Positions 1-8,215 of a DNA stretch of 10,889 nucleotides are shown piece by piece. The DNA is from Smittium mucronatum (lineage: Eukaryota > Kickxellomycota > Harpellomycetes > Harpellales > Legeriomycetaceae): assembly GCA_001953115.1 (NCBI GenBank), contig LSSL01005535.1:1-10889 (forward strand), read 5' to 3'. Position 1 is the first letter of the stretch. Each line of letters begins with the position of its first letter. The position numbers and the translations under genes were made by a program. Under the pieces are notes generated by a model, which was not told the origin of the DNA, did no database searches, and saw only the letters and a program-made list of their open reading frames with translations.

Positions 1-1045
1 TTATGTTTGATTTATTAAATTTAAGATTTAAATTTTTTGTAATTTTTTAAATTTCATGTTGTTACTATAGTAAAGAATTAATAAAAGGCTACCTTTTGTG
101 AAATTTTAACTTATTGTACGTTATTTATGATTAAAATGGGTCTTTAAACTGAATTATTTGGACTCTTTTTGAGTATATTCTTTCCAAAATTATACTATTA
201 GAAACTGGCCTTTAGTTTTATAAAAATTTTAAAAAAAGAGAAAACGAAATTATAAAACTAAGGGTTTTTGTTTATTTCGATTGTAAATTTTATTCGTTTT
301 ATATTCAGATTTTTAAATCCCCCAAATAAACTCCCTGTATTAGTTTTTTTGACTCGTGTTAATATTGGGTAATTTCCTCAAATTTTCTAAAAAAATTGAT
401 TTACCCGGTTTTAATGATCAAATGTCTTTCTCTTTTTGTCGCAAAACCCCTATTAACGCGCTTCATTTTTCAATTCATTCATTAAATTAATTTTTAATAC
501 TAATTTTTTGTGGACTTTATTTGTTTATCAACGATATTTAAAATTAAATAAAGTTTGATATTTTGAAACTATTCACAAATCATTTTTATAATTTTTCGAT
601 AAATTAATTTTGATTTTTGGCCTATAATATTTTTATTTGAAAATATATCGATTCAAAAATAATTTCTCTTAAGATTGAATACCTACGTGGATTGACCTTT
701 TTAGTAGTGATATAATCGCGTAAGTGGTATTAACGTGTTTTTTTAATAATAATTTTTTTTGAAAAAAAAATTTTATGATCGTTGGATTTTTATATTTCTA
801 CATATCATTTTATTTTTTTTACTGGTAAATTGTTTTCACCATGTTTTTATTCGAATAAAATTTATATAAGTTCTAAAATTTTACTAATGTATGAAAATAA
901 TTGGGGGGAAAGGTTATGTTTTCAAAAAAAACTATCTGTATATTATTCACTTTTAGTTTTTTCCTCGGCGGATAAATAGGTATCTAATTTGAATTATTTT
1001 TTAATTAAAAAGTGGTGTAAGATTAAAAAAATCTTTAAATGTAGA
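1..1045. other. A+T-rich non-coding stretch
   Basis: I see no gene in this stretch. Reading both strands gives only short frames full of stops and homopolymer runs. The longest frame, at 782-979 on the plus strand, is 65 codons. It is dominated by Phe, Tyr, Ser, Leu and Lys as expected from random A+T-rich DNA, and it shows no domain motif. A slightly less A+T-rich patch around 420-470 also has no coding signature that I recognise. The stretch ends at the target-site duplication of the transposon that begins near 1056. Confidence 0.75.
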
Positions 1046-1054
1046 AAAATATCT
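1046..1054. repeat. Left target-site duplication of the FLYWCH-MULE
   Basis: The 9-mer AAAATATCT lies immediately outside the left end of the element. It recurs exactly at 3628-3636, immediately outside the right end and in the same orientation. MULE insertions typically duplicate 8-10 bp of target, so length and placement both fit. The next base differs (g at 1055, c at 3637), so a 10-bp duplication with one later change is also possible. A+T-rich 9-mers recur by chance, but this pair directly abuts matching inverted termini. Confidence 0.8.
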
Positions 1055-1055
1055 G

Positions 1056-1140
1056 GTTCCGCGAAATTTGACCCAAATTTTGACACAAATGCCATTTCAT
1101 CAAATGCAAATTGCCCCAATGGACATTTCATCAAATTGAA
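1056..1140. repeat. Left terminal inverted repeat of the MULE
   Basis: This end pairs, inverted, with 3530-3627. The outermost 14 bases match at 11 positions. The inner block AATGGACATTTCA (1118-1130) is identical to the reverse complement of 3537-3549, and the flanking CAAATG and CAAATT words also correspond. The two ends are collinear, but the right one is about 20 bp longer, so an insertion or deletion has occurred in one of them. An internal direct repeat, CATTTCATCAAAT, occurs at 1093-1105 and again at 1124-1136. This is a 31-bp period and could be a repeated transposase-binding site, which is inference. Confidence 0.8.
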
Positions 1141-1716
1141 ACATTACCACATGTTAATTGGTTGAAACTGTTTTTATCATGAGCAGTCAAAAAATAAAAA
1201 ATTATGGAAATTAATTTTTATAACTCATCTTTTATTTGAAAATGAAGTCCTTTTAATTAAGAGTTTTTACATTAAAAAATTAAATATAGTCCGGAACCTC
1301 CTTCAAAATAAAGATAAGTATTAATTATTCTTATACACATTTTTTTATGTTATTTATATTTTTGTAATTCTTGTATAATATAGAAAAAAATTTTCGCCAT
1401 GTACATAAAGACGCCAAGTTAGAAAAAATGCTTACAGTTTTGGAATTAAAAAATTCAGAGCATCCGAAATCTTTTTTTTTTGGAGTTTGTCGAAACCAAT
1501 ATATTAATAATAGATAAGTTTTTTATTTTATTTTATGGATATTAGAAACAAATAAAGACAAATTGAAAATTGATCATCAAATTTTATTGAGAGTAAAAAA
1601 ATTTTCGGTTGACACTTTATCATATTTTAAAATAAAATTATATCAAATAGCTGCAATTATCTAAATATTCAAGTATTCTATTTCCTAGTTTAAATGAATG
1701 ATAGTCTGAAGTTACT
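1141..1716. other. Non-coding interior between transposase 3' end and left terminus
   Basis: This lies between the left terminal repeat and the last codon of the minus-strand transposase pseudogene. It is A+T-rich with frequent stops in all frames, and no second open frame of the element is visible. It probably held the transposase 3' untranslated region and polyadenylation signals. AATAAA-like words on the minus strand are too common in this composition to single one out. Confidence 0.6.
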
Positions 1717-3096
1717 CTATGAAGATTTTTGGCAATAGCTATATACTTTTTTGGGGGAGTTTTTACGTACTTTTCTTGAAATTTCAATTTCTCTAATCAG
1801 TGTTTCCGAATAATTTTTCTCATTCTTTATTTTATCAAAAAAAATCCAAAATATGGATTTTTTATGCCAAAAAATTAAAGAAAACCTGTTGTGCCATGCC
1901 TCTGTGTAGCTATTGGTTTTTGGGAGCATATTTATAGCAGAATTGTAATGGTTCTAAAGAAAAGGGTGATATCTTTCTGGTCTTACCTGCCTCACACCTC
2001 TTAAAACCACACCAGATACATATGTTTCATCAAAGTAATTAACCAATTGAACTAGATAGCTTGGTATTTCTAGCAAAAAAACTTCAAAAGCCATCTCGAG
2101 ATCCTGTGGTGGGGCGAAATTCAGTGACATTAGACGATAAACAGCCCTTTTTATTGATTTATACACTGGGTCGTTAAACTTATACTGCATACCAAAGCTC
2201 TGAAAATCCCCGTATATGCTCTGGAAAAAATGAAAAAAACACAATGACACAGCTGTAAAGGAGAAAAGTGAAGTGTTCGCGTTAATTATTGAAGATTCTA
2301 AATATGATATTATTCTTTTCGGGGGACCCTATTATTACCATTCTCTGATAGAGTATGCATGAATTTCCTCCAGTCCCAATAAATACCTTTCTTCGAGTTT
2401 ATTTAAAAGCAAGCAATAAACGAGAGGAAAAACTGTGTTTTCATAGCATCTATGAATGAAAATATCTGGTAAAATAACGAAGGAGTTGTTTTAAAAGTTC
2501 CATCAGAAAACCATGTAACGGAGTTGCACAAAATTTCAAGGTTTTCCCTAGTAGAAAATATCATTAATTTATTTTGTGTTGTCTCACCCAAATTTGAATA
2601 GATTAAAAAAAAAAAAATTCAATGTGAGAAATTCCTCTACGGGTATCTCTGGTAGATCTTGAATACTCTTCGACCCCAAAGAGTTTTTTTTCGATCTCTC
2701 GCGATTTATCATTTTATTTAAAGCATTTCTTTCGGGAATTTTTGCCAAAAAATCGGTTTCGAGTAAACCCAGACATTCTCCGATAATAACAGTTGTATTT
2801 TCATTTTTGTGTTCAACACATTTTCCCTTTTTCCTATTTTTAATATTTATATCCTCTATTGATTCAAAATTGGGTAAGTGACCATATTCAAAGTTATCTA
2901 TAACTTGAATTGGGGATTATTTTGTTTTAAAATTTCCCCCGCATCCTCTTAATGTACATGCCCAGTATGTTTTGCCATTTATTATATTAGTGCCTTTTTT
3001 ATAGTACCTAAATCCTTTGTAAACTAAAGCCTCTCCATTCCTGTTTGTAAGAATAAGCTTGGGGTTTTCATTTTTATCTTCAGTGACATTATCCAT
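1717..3096 (-). pseudogene. FLYWCH zinc finger-MULE transposase, nearly full length, broken
   Basis: This encoded the DDE-type transposase of the surrounding element, which cuts and joins its terminal repeats in the nucleus. The ATG at 3096-3094 opens MDNVTEDKNENPK and has an in-frame stop two codons upstream, which supports it as the start. The order is: FLYWCH finger (codons about 14-75); helical spacer with ECLGLLETDFLAKIPERNAL; WFSDGTFKTTPSLFYQ, carrying the first catalytic Asp at 2504-2502; VFPLVYCLL; PKRIISYLE; LCFFHFFQSIY, the family's C..H region; YFDETYVSGV; and KTNSYTEAWHNRF, carrying the catalytic Glu at 1902-1900. The full span is 460 codons, normal for this family. Lesions are an in-frame TAA at 2919-2917; an extra base in a 13-T run (2617-2605) that shifts the frame; a missing base near 2433 that restores it; TAA TAA TAG at 2337-2329; and TAG at 1956-1954, where relatives have Trp. 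The second catalytic Asp appears replaced by Tyr (TAT, 2304-2302). Family membership is confident; loss of function is very likely. Confidence 0.9.
2917..3096 (-). other. FLYWCH zinc-finger remnant (N-terminal 59 codons)
   Basis: This is the first open piece of the transposase pseudogene. It carries the FLYWCH signature: NRNGEALVYKGFRYYKKG, then TYWACTLRGC, in which Tyr44, Trp45, Cys47 and Cys52 correspond to the Y-W-x-C...C core, then GGNFKTK before the TAA stop. The same frame continues after the stop with QVIDNFEYGHLPN, where the His is a candidate fourth zinc ligand. The stop therefore interrupts the finger rather than ending a separate gene. In this family the finger is thought to bind DNA, probably the element's own ends; that role is inferred here. 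Confidence 0.85.
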
Positions 3097-3529
3097 TTTG
3101 GATTAAAAAAATTTTAAACTTGTTATAGATATTTACTTCTTCTATTTAAATAAAAAATAATAGAAAATTTTCTACAACAGTAAGCGCATTGGATATAAAT
3201 TTTCACTTGTGGTTTTAAAGTAAAAACATTTTACGTGTCATATTAATAAAATTTACTCATGTATATGCCATTTCGTGATAAAATTTTCTATTTTATGAAT
3301 AATTGACTTATTCTTGACTTAATAAAGAAATAAATCGATAAAAGATCTTCAAAAGCTGCTAAAAATCTTCTTATAGAGCGAGTATGTTTATTTATTTACA
3401 TTTTATGATAAAATTAAATAAATTTTACGGTTTCTTAACTGAAATTATTGGATCTGAATTAATTCTTGCTATATTTATTAAAGATATCGTATAAAAACAA
3501 ATTTTTACTATTGGTGACATTTAAAAAAA
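3097..3529. other. 5' non-coding region of the transposase, inside the MULE
   Basis: This lies between the transposase start codon and the right terminal repeat, so it should have contained the transposase promoter and 5' leader. It is A+T-rich and has no open frame of note. TATA-like words occur on the minus strand (for example around 3137-3148, a TATTTAAATA-type motif about 40-50 bp before the ATG), but such words are expected by chance at this composition. Confidence 0.5.
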
Positions 3530-3627
3530 AATTGGGTGAAATGTCCATTTATCAATTTTCCATTTGACCAAATCAATTGGGAAAAAGGTCTTTGGGCCAT
3601 TTGTCTTTGGTTGAAATTTCGTACAAC
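3530..3627. repeat. Right terminal inverted repeat of the MULE
   Basis: Read inward on the minus strand it starts GTTGTACGAAATTTCAACC, matching the left terminus. It contains CAAATGGAAAATTG and AATGGACATTTCACC in the same order as the left end. It lies upstream of the transposase start. The 66-codon minus-strand frame that begins at 3721 and runs through this repeat to 3521 has no protein-family signature and is a by-product of the repeat sequence. Confidence 0.8.
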
Positions 3628-3636
3628 AAAATATCT
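3628..3636. repeat. Right target-site duplication of the FLYWCH-MULE
   Basis: AAAATATCT lies immediately after the right terminus and repeats the 9-mer at 1046-1054 exactly and in direct orientation. This is the expected footprint of a MULE insertion into formerly contiguous A+T-rich DNA. That the repeat is still perfect while the transposase carries many lesions suggests either moderate age or luck in such a short sequence. Confidence 0.8.
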
Positions 3637-5342
3637 CAATCATCCTTTTACTTTTTAAAAACAATTTATAATTCTTAAAATTCCTAATATGCGTCCAAAT
3701 CCCGTTTAAATTATTGATCAAGAAAAAGAAAATAGAATTTTTATCTAAAACTTATCGGAAATGATTCCATCTCCCTCCCCCTAAAAAAAACTTGATACAG
3801 AAGATTTTCAAAGTGGATTTTGAATTAGAAAAAATCTTTAACTCAAGGATCTTTACCTTTAAAAGTGTCCAATACCCCATAAAAATGAGTCTTTTATGTT
3901 TTTTTAGAATTTATTATATAATTTTTATTTTTAAAATTAGTATTATTTGGATATATTTGTGCTTTTTATCGTCTTAAAAGGATGTTAAAATTTATTTTTT
4001 CATCTTTTCCTTCTTTTTTTCTAAATCCATTAAAAAATATTTAATCGAAAAAAAATTTTATTTATGCATTATTTGGGATTTTTTGAATTTCATAGGTTAA
4101 TATGTGAAAAAAATCTAATATGCTTAATAATAATTGCTATTATTAAACTTTATATAACCATTAAAAATATATCTTTCGCTGATAATGTTATTCCTGAGTC
4201 CTACCTGCCCATTTTTATTTAATCAAGAAATTTATTGTTAGTTCTATAACCCTCAGTATTTTTTATTAAAATCATTTTTATTCTTTTATATAAAACTCTG
4301 AAAGCATTCAATTAAGTTAGTATTTTTTTTTGTTGAACCTAATGAATAAAATCACATCTTCTATCATTGTATAGGTTTTTTTTTTGTATATTTTTATCGA
4401 AAGATCAGGTAAGCTTTAGAGTTGAGATTTTAATACTTTCTTCCATTTTAGAAAAATGATAAGAAAAAGATCGGGTCTACTTTCAAATAAAATAAATTCT
4501 TTGACTTTTTTTTGTGAAATAAATTTCAACTCAGAATGTTTAAGATTGTTACTACAGCAAAAAGAGAAATGAATAAGTTATATTAAATATCTAATTTTTC
4601 TTGAATTTGATTTATATAATCACAAAATTACTTGCCTGATCTTACAAAAAAAAATTATGTATTTTTACAGTAATTAATATTCATATTAAAAAAAAATTAT
4701 CCCCATCATTTTAAGACTTTAGTTTATATTTCTGAAAATAAAATTTTATTAACCCAATTGGGGTTCTAGTTAAATGCTATATTAATATTGTTCAATAAAT
4801 AATTTTAAGAATATAAATATAAAAATAGTGAAAAATTATTATCCAATAAAAATTTAATTAAATCAATAGTTAACATTGCATGTAAGTAGTTAAATCACGG
4901 ATAAAATTTCAATTAATGTAAAACATATACATATTAGTTGTCATCTAAGATAAATTCACAAATTTTGTTCTAAAAAAAGTTTTACATGTTTACAATTGGA
5001 AAGTTTAAATAAAAAAAATCTTCAATATAGGTAAAGATAGATTAAAATAAACAAACACATCAAAAATGACAAATTTTCCAAAAAGATGAATCCAGAAAAT
5101 AATTCTCTAAAGTAAGAATTTTTTAAGCCCCTGTTTTTAAAATTAAGTGTATATTTTGCGCTTGAAATTTATAAACTAAAAAATTTATATCTATCTAAAT
5201 TTCAAAGTGAAATATTAACGAAAAAATCTCTATTTTGCATTAATATAAAATGAATGTAGCAAGAAAATCTTGGCAAGAGCTCTAAAATTCTAAATACGAA
5301 GATGGAAAAGATTTTTGGAAAATATATGCTTGTAGTTAACTC
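3637..5342. other. A+T-rich non-coding stretch between the two transposon relics
   Basis: No gene is supported. A 61-codon plus-strand frame at 3792-3977 has biased Phe, Ile and Lys content and no motif. There is a pyrimidine-rich patch near 3768-3782. A pair of inverted 13-mers lies at 4401-4413 and 4631-4643 (12 of 13 identical). A short imperfect palindrome, AACCCAATTGGGGTT, lies near 4751-4765. The right-hand part may include eroded 5' sequence of the second transposon, whose recognisable coding traces begin near 5343. Confidence 0.65.
4401..4643. repeat. Inverted repeat pair, arms of 13 bp about 220 bp apart
   Basis: AAGATCAGGTAAG at 4401-4413 is matched by CTTGCCTGATCTT at 4631-4643, which is its reverse complement at 12 of 13 positions. 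A partial direct copy, AAGATCGGGT, occurs near 4467-4476. The arms carry more G+C than the surroundings, which makes chance less likely, but the outward flanks agree only through runs of T. It could be the remains of a small non-autonomous element, or coincidence. No flanking target duplication could be recognised. Confidence 0.35.
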
Positions 5343-6384
5343 AAGGGTTACAAATAATTTTACTCTTGTGATGGTAATCTTAGAATTGATTACTATTTAT
5401 ATGGAATGGAATTGATATATAAATCCATCGATCATTCAGATAGTTGTGTTATAATTTTAAAAAAATGACCTAAACTCGGCGATATTGAAGATAATAGGTA
5501 TGGAAAAAAATTCAATAGCATAAAAAGAGTTTTGGAAGAGTCAATGATTGATTAAAATTTTGGTAAAATATATTCAACAATAAGCAATTTCAGCCAAAAG
5601 AACAAAAAAAAATTCAGTTAATTTAGAAACCGCCAAAGTGTTTAATAATAGACTGGAATTTCCGGATAGTTCCACATCTGCATAATTCGCAGGCTTTTCC
5701 TCCAATATTTAATCCTTGAGGTGTTAGATAACATCCAAAAAAAAAGGCTGGAAATTTTAGAATATTCTCAAAATATGCATTTCGACAGTACTTTTAATTT
5801 AATAGAGGATAAAATTTAGTTATAGTTATCGGCACTAATTATTTTTCACAAAAAAAAAAAATCCTATAGCTATGAAAATCGTAAAGAAAAAAGATGAAAT
5901 CAATCATACTTTTGAAATATATACAGTAAAAAAAGAAGCCATCAGACATGTATTTAATACAAAGATATAACATATAATGGCTGATTCATTCCAAAAAATG
6001 TCTAATCCTGAAAAATAAATTCGACCTCTACATTAAACGTAGTCATTAATGGGCACATGTTGCCAAAAATATCTTTAAAATGGTTTTAAAAGATAAAAAA
6101 ACACTCAAAAATAATTTTATGAAGACTTAAAATCCATTCAGCTATCTCAATCAAAAATTTTCTAATACAAGGCAATCGCTATTTTTATTCAAAGAGTAGA
6201 TAGTTTGAAAACCCAAAAAATATTTTGCGCAAAAAGTTTACTTTAAAAAATATGACTCTTGGTAATAAGACCACAATGTGTTTGGAAATCCGCAAATAAC
6301 GAAACTTAAAGGTTTAACATAACTCTAAAGGATAAATATAGCAAAAGAAAAAAGCATGATATCGTAGAGTTTATTCTTATTTAA
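5343..6384 (+). pseudogene. Heavily decayed MULE transposase relic
   Basis: No long open frame remains, but collinear fragments in switching frames follow the MULE catalytic core. The start, 5367-5470, reads CDGNLRIDYYLYG and HSDSCVIILKK, perhaps a decayed N-terminal zinc-finger domain. Then come GDIEDNRYGKKFNSIKRVLEES from 5478; NMHFDSTFNLIED, with the likely first catalytic Asp at 5784-5786; IVIGTNYFSQ (5822-5851); PIAMKIVKKKDEINHTFEIY (5863 on); MADSFQKM, a candidate second catalytic Asp at 5983-5985; WAHVAKNIFKMVLKD (6050 on), the conserved helix after that strand; EDLKSIQLSQSKIF and KAIAIFIQR (6121 on); FGNPQITKLKG; and FNITLKDKYSKRKKHDIVEF to a stop at 6382-6384, the region that follows the catalytic Glu in the family. 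One frame change falls in a 12-A run (5850-5861); others are dispersed, with many stops. The WAHV and TLKDKY motifs differ from the element at 1056-3627, so this is a different MULE lineage. A C-terminal SWIM finger, usual in related proteins, is not recognisable. Confidence 0.75.
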
Positions 6385-7885
6385 ATAGGAATAATTAATG
6401 GCTCTGAAATTTTTAATCAATTCGAATAATAAAAAAATGATAATATAGAATATAAAAGAGGCGCAGGCACCATTTTCTCTTTTTTCCATTTATAGATTTA
6501 CGTGGATATCAGGTTTATTACTCGGGAAAAACGCAACAGCTTTAAGAATATAGATCGAACATATCCAGCTTACTCGAGGGTTGCTGTTTTACTAACTTGG
6601 ATTCTACTTAAGTTTATTCTAATAATATACCATTAATTATCCCTAAAATGTAAATAAAAGAAGGAAGGAATTCGTATTTTACGTTTAATGGGGGTTTAAA
6701 GCTCAAAAAGTGTGCACATATATACTATTTCCTAATAAGCAAAAAATGATAGGTGTGGTTTCTGTAAGCTTATAGAAATCAAAGGAGCAAAGGTGGACCA
6801 AGAAAAAACAGAAAAAATACTCATCTATTTAAACACATATTATAACTGATTTTAATTTTTTTAAATAAAGATATTAGCGAAAATCATGAAATTGGAGTAA
6901 TTTAGCATTATTTATTAAAATAAAAAAAATACAGATATCTATTACAATTGAAACTGAAATTTTGCAAATGAACAAATTCGAATTTTTTATATGGGTTAAA
7001 TGTCAAATATACAGCTTTCTGCGCAAATAATTTGAAGTTTACGGATATAAATTAAAATTCATGTGTATTTATTATCATTTATATTTATCCAATTAGAAAA
7101 TATAATATGTTTTATTATCTTAAATATGTGAAAAAAAGGCTTTAATTATTATGGAATATATATATAATAATATTAAATAAAAGTTCTATAACCTTCTTTG
7201 TTTTTAATTAATCAAAGTTCAATGTTTTTTGAAACATATTAATGGGTAAAAAATATATAATCATCTGTACTTTTTTATATTTCATCCTGAGTAATTATTT
7301 ATATTCAATAAGTTTCCAGGTCTTTTCGAAGTCTTTTGTTACTGGTAAATTTAAAAGTACCATTTTTTATTGATTTTTGATTATAATGCAGTTTTTTTCT
7401 AAAAAAATAGGAAATATTTTTAGGATCAAAATTTATGTATCTTGAATAAAAAAAAGATTTATGTAAAGGCGTTCTAAAGGGCTCTAATTGATACCTTAGA
7501 AATTTTGAAATTGTGTTACATTAGTAATAAAAGAAAAAAAATAAAAATGATTTGTTTAATTTAATAAAAGTAGAAAAAATTCGAATTAAATTTGTCATTT
7601 AGTCGTTGGGTGCCAATAAAATGAGTTCTTTAGTCGAAATTGATATTATTTGGTAGGTTCAATTTTTTTTTTGAGACGATTTGGATTTAAGTTGGTCGGA
7701 AAACATCAACAATCTTTAATAATCATTTAAAATTTAAAAATCCCTGGAGATGTCAATCCTCCTTATTCAAGAAAACATATTTTTTTATTTTAAATTAAAT
7801 GAAACCCAGGAAAATTATTTTAAGAGTGATTGGGCTAGAATATTTTTCGGCTATTAATGCTGAATAAATATTTAGGATATATGTT
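6385..7885. other. A+T-rich non-coding stretch downstream of the second relic
   Basis: The first 100-450 bases may still be transposase 3' sequence: frames such as NIEYKRGAGT near 6445-6475 and KVDQEKTEKIL near 6790-6825 look less random than their surroundings, but I cannot align them to a domain. The rest is A+T-rich with microsatellite-like ATAT and TAAT runs (for example 7155-7180). A more structured patch at 7594-7645 is treated separately as a possible transposon end. Confidence 0.55.
7594..7645. repeat. Possible eroded terminal repeat of the second MULE
   Basis: The patch holds TTTAGTCG twice, at 7598-7605 and 7629-7636, around GTGCCAATAAAATGAG. Its reverse complement has ATTTC, then ATTTTATT, then ACCCAA, then TAAATG. 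The same words occur in the same order and roughly the same spacing on the plus strand at about 4722-4776. The end-like order CTTTAGTCGAAATT also resembles CTTTGGTTGAAATT at the right end of the element at 1056-3627. The two sites flank the second transposase relic at 5343-6384. The match is gapped and A+T-rich and no target duplication was found, so this is tentative. Confidence 0.3.
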
Positions 7886-8089
7886 ATGAAGAAAATGATT
7901 AGAGCTCTTAATTTAATGAAAATAACTAAAAGTGTAAAATTATCACTGAAATTTCGAATTATTGCTAAAGTAAAAAAAAAAGAAAAGAATAGCTTCTATC
8001 GGCTTATTTATTTTGGTGGAAAAAAAATCTTATTCAAAAAAGGATGTTTTTATAGTTTTTGGCATCATAATAGCACTGAGGAATTATAG
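7886..8089 (+). pseudogene. 67-codon frame, doubtful; faint FLYWCH-like N-terminus of a transposase
   Basis: The frame begins MKKMIRALNLMKITKSVK, is very rich in Lys, and ends STEEL at a TAG. I do not recognise it as a known gene. Its C-terminal part, YFGGKKILFKKGCFYSFW, followed past the stop by IMSKCLISFIN in the same frame, is reminiscent of the start of FLYWCH-type fingers (G..L...G..Y....., W.C, C). On that reading the TAG would stand where a Trp is expected. The Y-W-x-C core itself is not preserved, so the resemblance may be chance. No catalytic-domain motifs follow downstream. It is most likely non-coding. Confidence 0.2.
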
Positions 8090-8215
8090 ATTATGTCAAA
8101 GTGTTTAATAAGCTTTATAAACAGGCTTTTTACAACGGTTTTAATGTCATTAAATAATCTTTATTCATATTTTTTCAAAGGATGGAAATTATATCCAAGA
8201 ATCAAATTAAAATTC

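Larger units (their letters stand above)
1056..3627 (-). mobile_element. MULE DNA transposon with FLYWCH-type transposase, degenerate
   Basis: This is a Mutator-like element of about 2.57 kb. Its ends are defined by matching termini: reading inward from the left gives GTTCCGCGAAATTT, and reading inward from the right on the other strand gives GTTGTACGAAATTT (11 of 14 identical). A second inverted block, AATGGACATTTCA, sits at 1118-1130 and, inverted, at 3537-3549. An exact 9-bp direct repeat flanks both ends. The transposase pseudogene lies inside on the minus strand, with about 430 bp between its start codon and the right terminal repeat and about 580 bp between its stop and the left one. 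The element is no longer autonomous because its transposase is broken. The structure is read directly; the MULE assignment follows from the transposase and the duplication length. The left boundary is uncertain by one base (1055 or 1056). Confidence 0.85.

Noticed and set aside
782..979. 65-codon plus-strand frame
   Set aside because: Its composition is what stop-free A+T-rich DNA yields, and there is no motif, partner gene or flanking signal to support it.
1954..2591. Treating the 98- and 62-codon minus-strand frames as separate small genes
   Set aside because: They are collinear pieces of one transposase. The motifs continue across the stops and frameshifts in the order expected of a single MULE protein.
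3521..3721. 66-codon minus-strand frame
   Set aside because: It runs through the right terminal inverted repeat and the flank of the MULE. Its apparent sequence is that of the repeat and it matches no protein family.
3792..3977. 61-codon plus-strand frame, hydrophobic C-terminal half
   Set aside because: The Phe and Ile richness comes from T-rich DNA. There is no signal-peptide architecture with charged and cleavage regions, and no family resemblance.
4407..4452. Small intron reading (GTAAGC ... TTTTAG)
   Set aside because: No coding frame flanks it on either side, and GT...TTTTAG strings are common at this composition.
4099..7215. Direct similarity between about 4099-4270 and 7122-7215 (AATATGTGAAAAAAA, AGTTCTATAACC) as possible long terminal repeats
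   Set aside because: The shared words have different spacing in the two places, there are no TG...CA ends, and no reverse transcriptase or gag traces lie between them.
4192..7292. Shared TCCTGAGT at 4192-4199 and 7285-7292 as a target duplication for the second MULE
   Set aside because: The sequences just inside the two sites show no inverted similarity, so nothing links them to element ends.
5064..7600. 13-bp inverted repeat AAATGACAAATTT at 5064-5076 and 7588-7600 flanking the second relic
   Set aside because: The exact match does not extend outward, and A+T-rich 13-mers of this kind are expected repeatedly by chance in a window this size.
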